From Azospirillum sp. OGB3 (GTDB taxonomy: Bacteria; Pseudomonadota; Alphaproteobacteria; Azospirillales; Azospirillaceae), in NCBI RefSeq assembly GCF_014192915.1, contig NZ_JACHYN010000001.1:620001-684000 (forward strand): a stretch of 64,000 nt of DNA, given 5' to 3'. Shown piece by piece: positions 17,609-27,885 of this stretch. Position 1 is the first letter of the stretch; every line of letters starts with the position of its first letter. The notes below the pieces were generated by a model. That model was not told the origin of the DNA. It saw nothing but the letters and a program-made list of their open reading frames with translations, and made no database searches. Made by a program: the position numbers and the translations under genes.

Positions 17609-17745
17609 CCCTCTCCCGTCCCGGGAGAGGGTGGCCCGAAGGGCCGGGTGAGGGGCGCACGAGGATCAAGGCACCGATCCTTGCCAACACCCTCACCCTC
17701 CCACGCTTGCGCGTGGGTCCCTCCCTCTCCCGGGGCGGGAGAGGG
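17609..17745. repeat. REP/BIME-like palindromic intergenic element
   Basis: The gap between converging dnaQ and the quinone reductase gene is filled by nested palindromes. CCCTCTCCC...GGGAGAGGG occurs at 17609-17631 and again at 17723-17745. GGGTGAGGG at 17646-17654 pairs with CCCTCACCC at 17690-17698. CCACGC and GCGTGG form a hairpin at 17701-17716. The layout resembles dispersed palindromic elements of GC-rich genomes. The final hairpin followed by CTTT may also end transcription. No second copy lies in this window. Confidence 0.75.
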
Positions 17746-17754
17746 CTTTGAACC

Positions 17755-18729
17755 TTACGGCAGCAGCACCGTGGACCCGGTCGTGGCGCGGGACTCCAGC
17801 GCCCGGTGGGCCTCCGCCGCGTCGCGCAGCGCGAAGGTCTGGCCGACGTTGATGGTCACGCCGCCGGAATGCACCACCTCGAACAGGTCGGCGGCGCTGG
17901 CCATCAGGTCGTCACGCTTGGCGACGTAGCTGAACAAGGTCGGGCGCGTGACATAGAGCGAGCCCTTGGCCGCCAGGACCTGGAGATCCAGTGGCGGCAC
18001 CGGCCCGGACGCCGCGCCGAACAGCACCATGAAGCCGCGCGGCCGCAGGCAGTCCAGGCTGTCCATGAAGGTCGTCTTGCCGACGCCGTCATAGACCACC
18101 GGCACGCCCTGCCCGTCGGTCAGGTCCTTCACGCGATTCACGAAATTCTCGCGCGTGTAGACGATGGGATGATCGCAGCCGGCGGCGCGGGCCAGCTCCG
18201 CCTTCTCGTCGCTGCTGACCGTGCCGATCACGGTGGCGCCCAGATGCTTCGCCCACTGGCAGAGGATCTGCCCGACGCCGCCCGCGGCGGCCTGGACCAG
18301 GATGGTGTCGCCCGGCTGCACCGCGTAGGTGGAGCGCAGGAGGAACTGCGCGGTCATGCCCTGGAGCAGCATGGCGGCGGCCTGCCGGTCCTCGATCCAG
18401 CTCGGCAGCGGAATCAGCCGGTCGGCCGGGGCGAGGCGGGACTCGGCGTAGGCGCCGATCAGCGGCGCGTAGCCGACCCGGTCGCCGGGCTTCAGCGTCG
18501 TCACGTCCGGCCCCACGGCCTCGACCACGCCGGCGCCCTCGGTCCCGATGATGGCGGGAAGCTGCGGCAGCTTGTAGGCGCCGGAGCGGTGATAGGTGTC
18601 GATGTAGTTCAGCCCGACCGCGGTCTGGCGCAGCCGCACCTGACCGGGGCCGGGGTCGCCCACCTCGATCTCGTCCCAGCGCAGCGCTTCGGGTCCGCCG
18701 TATTCGTGGATGCGGATCGCGTGAACCAT
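17755..18729 (-). CDS. qor: NADPH:quinone oxidoreductase (zeta-crystallin type)
   Basis: A 324-residue zinc-free medium-chain dehydrogenase of the QOR type, which reduces quinones with NADPH. The N-terminal GroES-like domain shows GLNYIDTYHRSG and GTEGAGVVEAVG. The Rossmann domain shows AAAGGVGQILCQWAKHLGATVIGT. The C-terminal dimerising segment includes RPTLFSYV and an ESRATTGSTVLLP tail, typical of E. coli Qor relatives. It lies 21 nt after ogt on the same strand, so the two are probably co-transcribed. Confidence 0.9.
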   Translation of the reverse strand: MVHAIRIHEYGGPEALRWDEIEVGDPGPGQVRLRQTAVGLNYIDTYHRSGAYKLPQLPAIIGTEGAGVVEAVGPDVTTLKPGDRVGYAPLIGAYAESRLAPADRLIPLPSWIEDRQAAAMLLQGMTAQFLLRSTYAVQPGDTILVQAAAGGVGQILCQWAKHLGATVIGTVSSDEKAELARAAGCDHPIVYTRENFVNRVKDLTDGQGVPVVYDGVGKTTFMDSLDCLRPRGFMVLFGAASGPVPPLDLQVLAAKGSLYVTRPTLFSYVAKRDDLMASAADLFEVVHSGGVTINVGQTFALRDAAEAHRALESRATTGSTVLLP

Positions 18730-18750
18730 GGTGGTCGGTCCCTTCCCTTT

Positions 18751-19257
18751 TTATGGAAGCTGAAGCTCCAGCGTATCGCCGGCCTGTTCCGCTGTCACCC
18801 GGTACCGCCGCTCGTGGCGGAGCAGCCAGTCCTTCGTCCGCAGGCCGCCCAGGCCGGAATAGCCGCCGGGCGATCCACAGCCCCCGACGATGCGGTGGCA
18901 GGGGATGATCACCGGGATCGGGTTGGCCCCGCAGGCCCCGCCCACGGCCCGCGGCGCCGTCTCCAGCATCCGCGCGACGTCGCCGTAGGTCAGGACGCCG
19001 CCGTAGGGGATGGCCTGCATCGCCGCCCAGACCTTTTGCCGGAAGGCCGTCCCGCGGGGGGACAGCGGCAGGTCGAAATCCAACCGCGTCCCGGCGAAAT
19101 AGTCGCGGAGCTGGCGCGCCGCCTCCTCCAGCACGGGGTCCGGCCGGTCGTCGCCCAGCCGTCCCCAATCGAGCGCCACGATGGCGCCGGCGGCGCTGGT
19201 CAGGGTCAACAGGCCCAGCGGGCTGTCGACGGTCAGGCTGCCGGTTGGCTGCGCCAT
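18751..19257 (-). CDS. ogt: Methylated-DNA--[protein]-cysteine S-methyltransferase
   Basis: A suicide repair protein that takes O6-methyl groups from guanine onto a Cys. The 168-residue protein has the helix-turn-helix and Arg finger region YGDVARMLETAPRAVGGACGANP and the active site IPCHRIVGGCGSPGGYSGL (Cys120). No Ada-type N-terminal domain is present, so Ogt/AGT is the fitting name. It is 4 nt from the DUF255 gene upstream and 21 nt from qor. Confidence 0.92.
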   Translation of the reverse strand: MAQPTGSLTVDSPLGLLTLTSAAGAIVALDWGRLGDDRPDPVLEEAARQLRDYFAGTRLDFDLPLSPRGTAFRQKVWAAMQAIPYGGVLTYGDVARMLETAPRAVGGACGANPIPVIIPCHRIVGGCGSPGGYSGLGGLRTKDWLLRHERRYRVTAEQAGDTLELQLP

Positions 19258-19261
19258 GGGT

Positions 19262-21280
<2,019 letters not shown>

Positions 21281-21335
21281 CGCAGGCGTTTCCGGTCTGT
21301 GGCGTGGTTGGGAATAAACTGGCGCGGCGGTGCCG

Positions 21336-21363
21336 TTGCGCCAGGGCTTCCTATCTGTATAGT
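21336..21363 (+). promoter_or_regulatory. Sigma-70 promoter for the DUF6489 gene
   Basis: TTGCGC at 21336-21341 and TATAGT at 21358-21363 are separated by 16 nt. Transcription would begin near 21370, giving a leader of about 65 nt before the ATG at 21435 and probably reading into the ferredoxin gene and mnmE. Confidence 0.55.
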
Positions 21364-21434
21364 GGGGCATGAGCCGAAGCGGCGCTCAACCCTTAATTTC
21401 CCGCGCACCGCGCGCCTTCCAAGGGAATGGGGCC

Positions 21435-21686
21435 ATGAAGATCACCATCGACATCGACTGCACACCCGAAGAGGCGCGCCACTTCCTGGGCCTTCCCGAC
21501 GTGAAGCCCATGCAGGACGCCATGATGCAGGAGATCCAGGACCGGATGCAGGCCTCTCTGCTCGCCATGGACCCCGAGACGATGATGAAGACGTGGTTGC
21601 CGGCGGGGATACAGGGCATGGAGCAGCTTCAGAAAATGTTTTGGTCCCAGATGGCCGCTGCCATGGGACAGGATGGACGCAAGTGA
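21435..21686 (+). CDS. Small conserved protein, DUF6489-like
   Basis: An 83-residue acidic, Met-rich protein starting MKITIDIDCTPEEARHFLGL and continuing with a helical PMQDAMMQEIQDRMQ and an amphipathic helix. I recognise the pattern as a small alphaproteobacterial family near polyhydroxyalkanoate-type or membrane-associated proteins, with no known activity; the DUF number is from memory. No signal peptide or membrane segment. The stop overlaps the following ferredoxin GTG start, so the two are translationally coupled. Confidence 0.75.
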   Translation: MKITIDIDCTPEEARHFLGLPDVKPMQDAMMQEIQDRMQASLLAMDPETMMKTWLPAGIQGMEQLQKMFWSQMAAAMGQDGRK

Positions 21687-22042
21687 CCGATCCGAAGCCT
21701 TACTTCGAAGCCCATGTTTTCTCCTGCACCAACCGCCGCCCCGACGGACACAAGCGCGGCTCCTGCGCGGCCCGGGGTTCCGAAAAGCTCCGCGACTACA
21801 TGAAAGCGCGTGCCCGTGAGCTGGGTCTGGACGGCCGTGTCCGAATCAACGCCGCCGGTTGCCTGGACCGCTGCGAGCTGGGTCCGGTGCTGGTCGTCTA
21901 TCCGGAGGGCGTCTGGTACACCTACCATTCCTTCGCCGACGTGGACGCGATCCTGGAGACGCATCTGATCGGCGGTGACCGTGTGGAGCGGCTCATGCTG
22001 AAGCCGGAACAAAAGGAATTGCTGCCGGAACAGGTCGGCTGA
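21683..22042 (+). CDS. Thioredoxin-like [2Fe-2S] ferredoxin
   Basis: A 119-residue single-domain ferredoxin of the thioredoxin-fold type. Four Cys are placed as expected for one [2Fe-2S] cluster: Cys15 (FSCTNRR), Cys28 (GSCAARG), Cys60 and Cys64 (GCLDRCELGP). The stretch PVLVVYPEGVWYTY is the family's C-terminal strand. The GTG start at 21683 overlaps the preceding stop; no ATG precedes the conserved start in frame. It lies 19 nt before mnmE. Redox partner unknown. Confidence 0.9.
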   Translation: MTDPKPYFEAHVFSCTNRRPDGHKRGSCAARGSEKLRDYMKARARELGLDGRVRINAAGCLDRCELGPVLVVYPEGVWYTYHSFADVDAILETHLIGGDRVERLMLKPEQKELLPEQVG

Positions 22043-22061
22043 TCGTTCCGGAACCGGCACG

Positions 22062-23408
22062 ATGATGATTGGCACGATGATCCCGACCATCTTCGCCCTC
22101 GCCACCGCCCCCGGCCGCGCCGGTGTGGCGGTGGTTCGCGTTTCAGGCCCGGCCTCCGGCGACGCGCTGGCCGCCCTGACCGGAAAGCCCCTGCCCGCAC
22201 CCCGCATGGCCACGCTCGTCCGGCTGCGCGTTCCCAAGACCGGAGAGGCGCTCGACGACGCCCTGGTGCTGCGCTTCACCGCCCCCCGCAGCTTCACCGG
22301 CGAGGATGTCGTGGAGCTGCATCTGCATGGCGGGCGCGCCGTGGTGGCGGGCGTGGTGGAAGCACTCTCCGCCCTGCCCGGTCTGCGCGTCGCCGAGCCC
22401 GGCGAGTTCACCCGCCGCGCCTTCGAGAACGGCAAGCTCGACCTCACCGAGGCAGAGGCGGTCGCCGACCTCGTGGACGCCGAGACCTCCGCCCAGCGCC
22501 GCCAGGCCCTGCGCCAGATGGAGGGTGCGCTCGGCAAACTCTACGACGGCTGGCGGGAGCGGCTGACCCGGTCGCTCGCCCATATCGAGGCCGATATCGA
22601 CTTCCCCGACGAGGACCTGCCGTCCGGCGTGTCGGACGCTGCGCGTCCCGTGCTGGATACCCTGGCCGCCGAAATCGACGCCCATCTCGACGACCGCGGC
22701 CGTGGGGAGCGGCTGCGCGAGGGGCTGCACATCGCCATCATCGGCGCGCCCAACGCCGGCAAGTCGAGCCTTCTGAACGCTCTCGCCCGCCGCGAGGCCG
22801 CCATCGTCTCAGCCCGCGCCGGCACCACCCGTGACGTGATCGAAGTCCATCTCGACCTCGGCGGATACCCGGTGGTGCTGGCCGACACGGCGGGCCTGCG
22901 CGAGGCGGCCGCCGACGAGGTGGAAGAGGAAGGCATCCGCCGCGCCCTCGACCGCGCCGCCCGCGCCGACGTGAAGGTTGCCGTGTTCGACGCCACCGCC
23001 CTGCCCGCGCTCGACCCGGCGACAATCGCCCTGCTCGACAAGGACACGGTGGTGGTCCTGAACAAGACGGACGTCGTCGATGCCGTAGTGCCGACGGTCG
23101 GCGGTTGGGAGGCGGTTGCGGTCTCGGCCCGGACCGGTGCCGGCCTGCACGAGTTGGAGCGGCGTTTGACCGCGTTTACCGCCGACCGGCTGGCCGGCAA
23201 CGGTGCCCCAGCCCTGACCCGTGCCCGCCATCGTTCCGCTCTCAAAGAGTGTCGGGACGCGCTGCGTCGCGCTTTGACCGCCCCCTTGCCGGAGCTGATG
23301 GCCGAGGACGTGCGGCTGGCGAGCCGGGCTCTTGGTCGCATCACCGGGCGGGTCGATGTCGAAGATCTGCTGGATGTGATCTTCCGGGACTTCTGCATCG
23401 GCAAGTGA
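22062..23408 (+). CDS. mnmE: tRNA uridine-5-carboxymethylaminomethyl modification GTPase MnmE
   Basis: MnmE works with MnmG to add the cmnm5 group to wobble uridine 34. The 448-residue protein has the N-terminal formyl-THF domain (TIFALATAPGRAGVAVVR). The inserted G domain has G1 GAPNAGKSS at 228-236, G3 DTAG at 275-278 and G4 NKTD. The obligatory C-terminal FCIGK ends the protein. ATGs at 22062, 22065 and 22077 are all possible. The start of the mnmE-mnmG-rsmG-parA-parB block is the usual arrangement beside chromosomal centromeres. Confidence 0.97.
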   Translation: MMIGTMIPTIFALATAPGRAGVAVVRVSGPASGDALAALTGKPLPAPRMATLVRLRVPKTGEALDDALVLRFTAPRSFTGEDVVELHLHGGRAVVAGVVEALSALPGLRVAEPGEFTRRAFENGKLDLTEAEAVADLVDAETSAQRRQALRQMEGALGKLYDGWRERLTRSLAHIEADIDFPDEDLPSGVSDAARPVLDTLAAEIDAHLDDRGRGERLREGLHIAIIGAPNAGKSSLLNALARREAAIVSARAGTTRDVIEVHLDLGGYPVVLADTAGLREAAADEVEEEGIRRALDRAARADVKVAVFDATALPALDPATIALLDKDTVVVLNKTDVVDAVVPTVGGWEAVAVSARTGAGLHELERRLTAFTADRLAGNGAPALTRARHRSALKECRDALRRALTAPLPELMAEDVRLASRALGRITGRVDVEDLLDVIFRDFCIGK

Positions 23409-23443
23409 GCCGAGAATGGCGTGACAAACGCGCTGCGCCGCTT

Positions 23444-23459
23444 TGTTTCACGTGAAACA
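23444..23459. promoter_or_regulatory. parS: parS centromere site (perfect 16-bp match)
   Basis: TGTTTCACGTGAAACA matches the parS consensus at all 16 bases and lies in the 109-nt gap between mnmE and mnmG. It is the best ParB loading site in the window, 3.4 kb from parB and about 9.5 kb from the predicted origin. Confidence 0.92.
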
Positions 23460-23517
23460 CGGACTTTGCTGCGTCGGCGCACTTGGCGTCCGGCGCTGAC
23501 TCGGCTATGGTCCGGCC

Positions 23518-25386
23518 ATGCGAACGTTCGACGTCATTGTTGTCGGCGGAGGCCACGCCGGTTGCGAGGCTGCCGCCGCCGCGGCGCGCATGGGTGCGCG
23601 CACCCTGCTGCTCACCCACAAGCTGGACACCATCGGTGAGATGTCCTGCAACCCGGCCATCGGCGGGTTGGCGAAAGGCCATCTGGTGCGCGAGATCGAC
23701 GCGCTCGACGGCGTCATGGCCCGCGCCATCGACCGCGGCGGCATCCAGTTCCGCATCCTGAACCGAAGCAAGGGACCGGCTGTCCGCGGCCCGCGCGCCC
23801 AGGCCGACCGCAAGCTTTACCGGCAGGCGGTGCAGGCGATCCTCGCGGACCAGCCGAACCTGTCCATCGAGGCCGGCGGCGCCGAGGATCTGACCATCGG
23901 CGGGGATGGGCGGGTGACGGGGGTGGTGACCGGGTCCGGAGAGACCCTGGCGGCGGGATGCGTGGTGCTGACCACCGGCACCTTCCTGCGCGGCTTGATC
24001 CACATCGGCGAGGAAACCACCCCGGCCGGCCGCGTCGGCGAGGCGCCGTCCATCGGCCTGTCCGACACGCTGGCGCGTCTGGGTTTCCCGCTGGGCCGGC
24101 TGAAGACCGGCACGCCGCCGCGGCTCGATGGCAAGACCATCGACTGGGCCGCTCTGGAGAAGCAGCCGGGCGACACGCCGCCCCCGCCCTTCTCCTACCT
24201 GACGGACCGCATCGACACGCCGCAGATCGATTGCGCGATCACCTGGACGACGCCGGAGATGCACGCGCTGATCCGCGGCAATCTCCACCGCGCGCCGATG
24301 TATTCCGGTCAGATTCAGAGCACCGGTCCGCGCTATTGCCCGTCCATCGAGGACAAGGTGGTGCGCTTCGCCGACAAGGAGCGCCACCAGATCTTCCTGG
24401 AGCCGGAGGGGCTGGACGACGACACGGTCTATCCGAACGGCATCTCCACCTCCCTGCCCCGCGACGTCCAGCTCGGCTTCCTGAAGGCGATGCCGGGGCT
24501 GGAGCGCGCGGTGATGATCCGCCCCGGCTACGCCATCGAGTACGACTTCGTCGACCCGCGGGAGCTGAAGCCGACGCTGGAGACCCGCCGCACCCCCAGC
24601 CTGTTTTTCGCGGGCCAGATCAATGGCACCACCGGCTATGAGGAAGCGGCGGCGCAAGGGCTGATGGCTGGCATCAACGCCGCCCTGCTGGCCGGCGGTT
24701 CGGCGGAGGGCTTCGTCCTTGACCGCGCCGACGCTTACATCGGGGTGCTGGTCGACGACCTGATCACCCGGGGCACCAACGAGCCCTACCGGATGTTCAC
24801 CTCGCGCGCCGAGTACCGGTTGATCCTGCGCGCCGACAACGCCGACCAGCGGCTGACGCCCAAGGGGCTGGCCATCGGTTGCGTCGGGTCGGCGCGGCGC
24901 GACGCCTTCACGGCGAAGGCCGAAGCGCTGTCCGCTGGTCGCACGCTCGTGCGCGCCCTTCAGGCCACCCCGGCGGAGCTGCAGCGGCAGGGCATCGCGG
25001 TCAATCAGGATGGCGTGCGCCGGACCGCCGCCGATCTGCTGCGCTACCCGGACCTCGACCTCGCCACCCTTGCCCGGCTGTGGCCGGAGCTGTCGGCGAT
25101 CCCCACCGATGTTGTCGAGCAGTTGGAGATTGACGGGAAATACGCCGGCTATCTCGACCGGCAGGAGGCCGACATTCGCGCCTTCCGCAAGGACGAGGCG
25201 TTGGAGCTTCCCGACGATCTCGATCCAGACACCATCGGCAGCCTGTCTGCGGAGATCCGGCAGAAGCTGCGGCAGGCTCGTCCAGCGACCCTGGGGGCGG
25301 CGGCCCGTATTCCCGGCATGACCCCGGCGGCGCTGGTCGCCCTGCTCCGCCACGTGAAACGGCGCTACGTGAAGGTGGCCGTCTGA
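23518..25386 (+). CDS. mnmG: tRNA uridine-5-carboxymethylaminomethyl modification enzyme MnmG (GidA)
   Basis: The FAD- and NADH-dependent partner of MnmE. The 622-residue protein opens with the FAD motif [12 protein letters not shown], then [10 protein letters not shown] with a catalytic Cys at residue 44, and later RYCPSIEDK with the second conserved Cys. [19 protein letters not shown] is a family signature, and the helical C-terminal domain ends in [10 protein letters not shown]. Its stop overlaps the rsmG start (TGATG). Confidence 0.97.
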   Translation: MRTFDVIVVGGGHAGCEAAAAAARMGARTLLLTHKLDTIGEMSCNPAIGGLAKGHLVREIDALDGVMARAIDRGGIQFRILNRSKGPAVRGPRAQADRKLYRQAVQAILADQPNLSIEAGGAEDLTIGGDGRVTGVVTGSGETLAAGCVVLTTGTFLRGLIHIGEETTPAGRVGEAPSIGLSDTLARLGFPLGRLKTGTPPRLDGKTIDWAALEKQPGDTPPPPFSYLTDRIDTPQIDCAITWTTPEMHALIRGNLHRAPMYSGQIQSTGPRYCPSIEDKVVRFADKERHQIFLEPEGLDDDTVYPNGISTSLPRDVQLGFLKAMPGLERAVMIRPGYAIEYDFVDPRELKPTLETRRTPSLFFAGQINGTTGYEEAAAQGLMAGINAALLAGGSAEGFVLDRADAYIGVLVDDLITRGTNEPYRMFTSRAEYRLILRADNADQRLTPKGLAIGCVGSARRDAFTAKAEALSAGRTLVRALQATPAELQRQGIAVNQDGVRRTAADLLRYPDLDLATLARLWPELSAIPTDVVEQLEIDGKYAGYLDRQEADIRAFRKDEALELPDDLDPDTIGSLSAEIRQKLRQARPATLGAAARIPGMTPAALVALLRHVKRRYVKVAV

Positions 25387-26000
25387 TGAGCCTGTTCGAT
25401 GCCGCGGCCTTCCAGGGGGAGACCGGTGTTTCACGTGAAACGCTGGACCGCCTCGCCGCCTACGAGGCGACGCTGCGCAAGTGGCAGCCGAAGATCAACC
25501 TCGTCGGCCCCTCCACCCTGCCCGATGCTTGGCGGCGCCACTTCCTCGACTCCGCTCAGCTCTTTCCGCTGCTGCCCGAAGGGGCACGGGTTCTGGTCGA
25601 TCTGGGCAGCGGCGCTGGTTTTCCCGGCCTCGTCCTGGCGATCATGGGCGTGCCGGAGGTGCATCTGGTGGAGAGCGACTCCCGCAAATGCGCCTTCCTC
25701 CGCGAGGCGGCGCGTGTCGCCGGAGCCTCGGTCACCGTGCACAACAAGCGGATCGAAGCGGTGCCGCCGATCGCCGCCGACGTGGTGACGGCGCGCGCCT
25801 TGGCCCCGCTGAACGATCTGCTGAATTGGGCCCATCCCTTCCTCCAGGACCGGGGTGCGGCACTGTTTCCCAAGGGGCAAAATGTGGCGGACGAATTGAC
25901 CGATACCACCAAATATTGGAAGATGCGGACCGAGCGCTTCGACAGCCGCACCGACCCCACCGGAACCATCCTGCGTGTGAGTGGTATCGCCCGTGTCTAA
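25386..26000 (+). CDS. rsmG: 16S rRNA (guanine-N7)-methyltransferase RsmG (GidB)
   Basis: RsmG methylates N7 of G527 in 16S rRNA; loss gives low-level streptomycin resistance in several bacteria. The 204-residue SAM methyltransferase has VDLGSGAGFPGLVLAI (motif I), HLVESDSRKCAFLRE (motif II) and VVTARALAPLNDLL (motif IV). It is coupled to mnmG by a one-base overlap. A parS-type palindrome is embedded in codons 14-19 (VSRET), with a corresponding use of TCA and CGT-type context. Confidence 0.96.
   Translation: MSLFDAAAFQGETGVSRETLDRLAAYEATLRKWQPKINLVGPSTLPDAWRRHFLDSAQLFPLLPEGARVLVDLGSGAGFPGLVLAIMGVPEVHLVESDSRKCAFLREAARVAGASVTVHNKRIEAVPPIAADVVTARALAPLNDLLNWAHPFLQDRGAALFPKGQNVADELTDTTKYWKMRTERFDSRTDPTGTILRVSGIARV
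25427..25442. promoter_or_regulatory. parS: parS centromere site inside rsmG
   Basis: The 16-mer matches TGTTTCACGTGAAACA at 15 positions (last base G). It is read in frame as part of V-S-R-E-T in rsmG. The same peptide VSRET encodes the parS inside aroE, showing one way for coding sequence to hold the palindrome. It lies 0.6 kb before parA. Confidence 0.87.
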
Positions 26001-26049
26001 GACCGCGACCCTGATGCATTCCCGCTCCGAGGCTTCCCGCGAGGCTGAC

Positions 26050-26844
26050 ATGCCCTCCGCCCTTCCTTCTGCCCGCGTCATATCGATTGCCAATCAGAAA
26101 GGCGGCGTGGGCAAGACCACGACCACCATCAATCTGGCAACCGCTCTGGCCGCCATCGGCAAGCGCGTCCTGGTGATCGATCTCGATCCCCAGGGCAACG
26201 CCTCCACCGGCCTCGGCATCCCGCGCGCCGAACGCCGCGTCGGCATCTACGACGTGCTGTTCGACGGCATGCCGCTGGAGGACGCCGCAACGGTGTCGAC
26301 GGTGCCGAACTTGTCGATCATCACCTCCTCCGTCGATCTGTCCGGCGCGGAGGTCGAGCTGGTCACCTCCGAGCGGCGCGAGTTCCGGCTGCGCGAGGCG
26401 GTGGACAAGAGCGCGCTGGAATACGACTATGTGCTGATCGACTGCCCGCCGGCGCTCGGCCTGCTGACGCTGAACGCGCTGGTCGCTTCCCACGCCGTGA
26501 TGGTGCCGCTGCAGTGCGAGTTCTACGCGCTGGAGGGTCTCAGCCACCTCGTCCGCACCATCGAGCGGGTGAAGCGCGCCTTCAACCCCGAACTCGACAT
26601 CCACGGCGTCGTGCTGACCATGTTCGACAAGCGCAACAACCTGTCCGACATGGTGGCCGCCGATGTGCGCGGCTTCTTCGGGGAGAAGGTCTACGACACG
26701 GTCATCCCGCGGAACGTGAAGGTGTCGGAGGCGCCGTCCCACGGCAAGCCGGTGCTGATCTACGACATGCGTTGCCCCGGGTCGCAGGCATACATTCATT
26801 TGGCCGGCGAGGTGCTGCGCCGTGAGAAGAGGCTGAGCGCGTGA
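26050..26844 (+). CDS. parA: Chromosome partitioning ATPase ParA
   Basis: ParA (Soj) is the Walker ATPase whose DNA-bound gradient pulls ParB-parS complexes during segregation. From ATG 26050 the protein has 264 residues: deviant Walker A KGGVGKTTT at about 17-25 with the signature Lys, the switch region LDPQGNASTG, Walker B VLIDCPPALG and the C-terminal DNA-binding Arg-rich face. ATG 26050 is favoured by GAGG five bases ahead and by family length. GTG 25993 (overlapping the rsmG stop) and ATG 26014 are alternatives. It overlaps parB by 4 nt. Confidence 0.95.
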   Translation: MPSALPSARVISIANQKGGVGKTTTTINLATALAAIGKRVLVIDLDPQGNASTGLGIPRAERRVGIYDVLFDGMPLEDAATVSTVPNLSIITSSVDLSGAEVELVTSERREFRLREAVDKSALEYDYVLIDCPPALGLLTLNALVASHAVMVPLQCEFYALEGLSHLVRTIERVKRAFNPELDIHGVVLTMFDKRNNLSDMVAADVRGFFGEKVYDTVIPRNVKVSEAPSHGKPVLIYDMRCPGSQAYIHLAGEVLRREKRLSA

Positions 26845-27758
26845 TGGAGGATACCAAACGTTCGGACGGCGGTGCCCGACGCGCCAGCCTGGGCCGTGGC
26901 CTCTCCGCCCTGTTCGGCGAGGCGGCGGAGGATTATTCCGCGCTCGACAAGGTGCGCCAGTCCAAGCAGGTGCCCATCGAGTTCATCCATCCCGGCAAGT
27001 ACCAGCCGCGCCGCACCTTCGACGATGAGGCACTGCAGGGGCTGGTCGAGTCGATCCGCGACAAGGGCATCCTCCAGCCCCTGCTCGTCCGTCGGGACCC
27101 GGAGACGACCAACTCCTACGAGCTGATCGCCGGAGAGCGCCGCTGGCGCGCCGCGCAGATTGCCGGCCTGCACGAGGTGCCGGTCGTCATCCGCGAGCTG
27201 TCGGACCGTGAGGCGCTGGAAATTGCGCTGATCGAGAACATCCAGCGCCAGGATCTGACGCCGCTCGAAGAGGCCGAGGGTTACAAGCGCCTGATGGAGG
27301 AGTTCGAGCACACGCAGGAGGATCTGGCGCGCTCGGTCGGCAAGAGCCGCAGCCACGTCGCCAACATGATGCGCCTGCTCGCCCTGCCCGACCCGGTCAA
27401 GGGCATGGTGCAGGACGGGGCGCTCAGCGCCGGTCACGCCCGCGCCCTGCTCACCTCCTCCGATCCGGTGTCGGTGGCGCGTGAGGTGGTCAAGCGCGGC
27501 CTGAACGTCCGACAGACCGAAGACCTGATGCGCGGCAGCGCGCCGGTCAAGACCAAGAAGGCCGGCGGCGGGCGCGGCGGTGCCGCCACCGACCCGACGC
27601 TCAAGGACGTCGATCTGGTGAACCTGGAGGAGGAGATTTCGGCCCGCATCGGGCTGAAGGTCGCCATCACCCCGCAGGGCAAGGGCGGCTCCATCACCAT
27701 CCACTACCAGACGCTTGACCAGCTCGACGACGTGCTGCGGCGCCTCGGTGGAGAGTAA
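26841..27758 (+). CDS. parB: Chromosome partitioning protein ParB
   Basis: ParB is a CTP-dependent DNA clamp that loads at parS and spreads. The 305-residue protein has the N-terminal ParA-stimulating LGRGLSALFGE peptide, CTP motifs GERRWRA (98-104) and ENIQRQDL (132-139), a parS-reading helix-turn-helix at about 158-180 (DLARSVGKSRSHVANMM), and a C-terminal dimerisation segment ending in LDDVLRRLGGE. GTG 26841 overlaps the parA stop; ATG 26844 is equally possible. Several parS sites lie within 12 kb. Confidence 0.97.
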   Translation: MMEDTKRSDGGARRASLGRGLSALFGEAAEDYSALDKVRQSKQVPIEFIHPGKYQPRRTFDDEALQGLVESIRDKGILQPLLVRRDPETTNSYELIAGERRWRAAQIAGLHEVPVVIRELSDREALEIALIENIQRQDLTPLEEAEGYKRLMEEFEHTQEDLARSVGKSRSHVANMMRLLALPDPVKGMVQDGALSAGHARALLTSSDPVSVAREVVKRGLNVRQTEDLMRGSAPVKTKKAGGGRGGAATDPTLKDVDLVNLEEEISARIGLKVAITPQGKGGSITIHYQTLDQLDDVLRRLGGE

Positions 27759-27788
27759 CCGCGGCGAGTAGGGTGTCGCGGAACCAAA

Positions 27789-27817
27789 CTGTCACTTTAG
27801 TGAAACGGCGCTAACAT
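27789..27817 (+). promoter_or_regulatory. Candidate promoter, perhaps Pho-controlled, for the phytase-like gene
   Basis: CTGTCA at 27789 and TAACAT at 27812 are 17 nt apart. CTGTCAC is a good first PHO-box heptamer and is followed after 4 nt by GTGAAAC, a poor second half (4/7). TCACT-TT-AGTGA within it is also a short palindrome. Phosphate control would suit a phytase-like product but is not established. Confidence 0.3.
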
Positions 27818-27885
27818 GAACTCCCCCTAAACAGGGTCGTCCGGTGGCATTGACGCCGCCGGAGCCGACACAGAGGGGGAGATTC

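Noticed and set aside
25346..25361. CACGTGAAACG near the end of mnmG as a parS site
   Set aside because: Only the right half matches (11/16); the left arm is absent.
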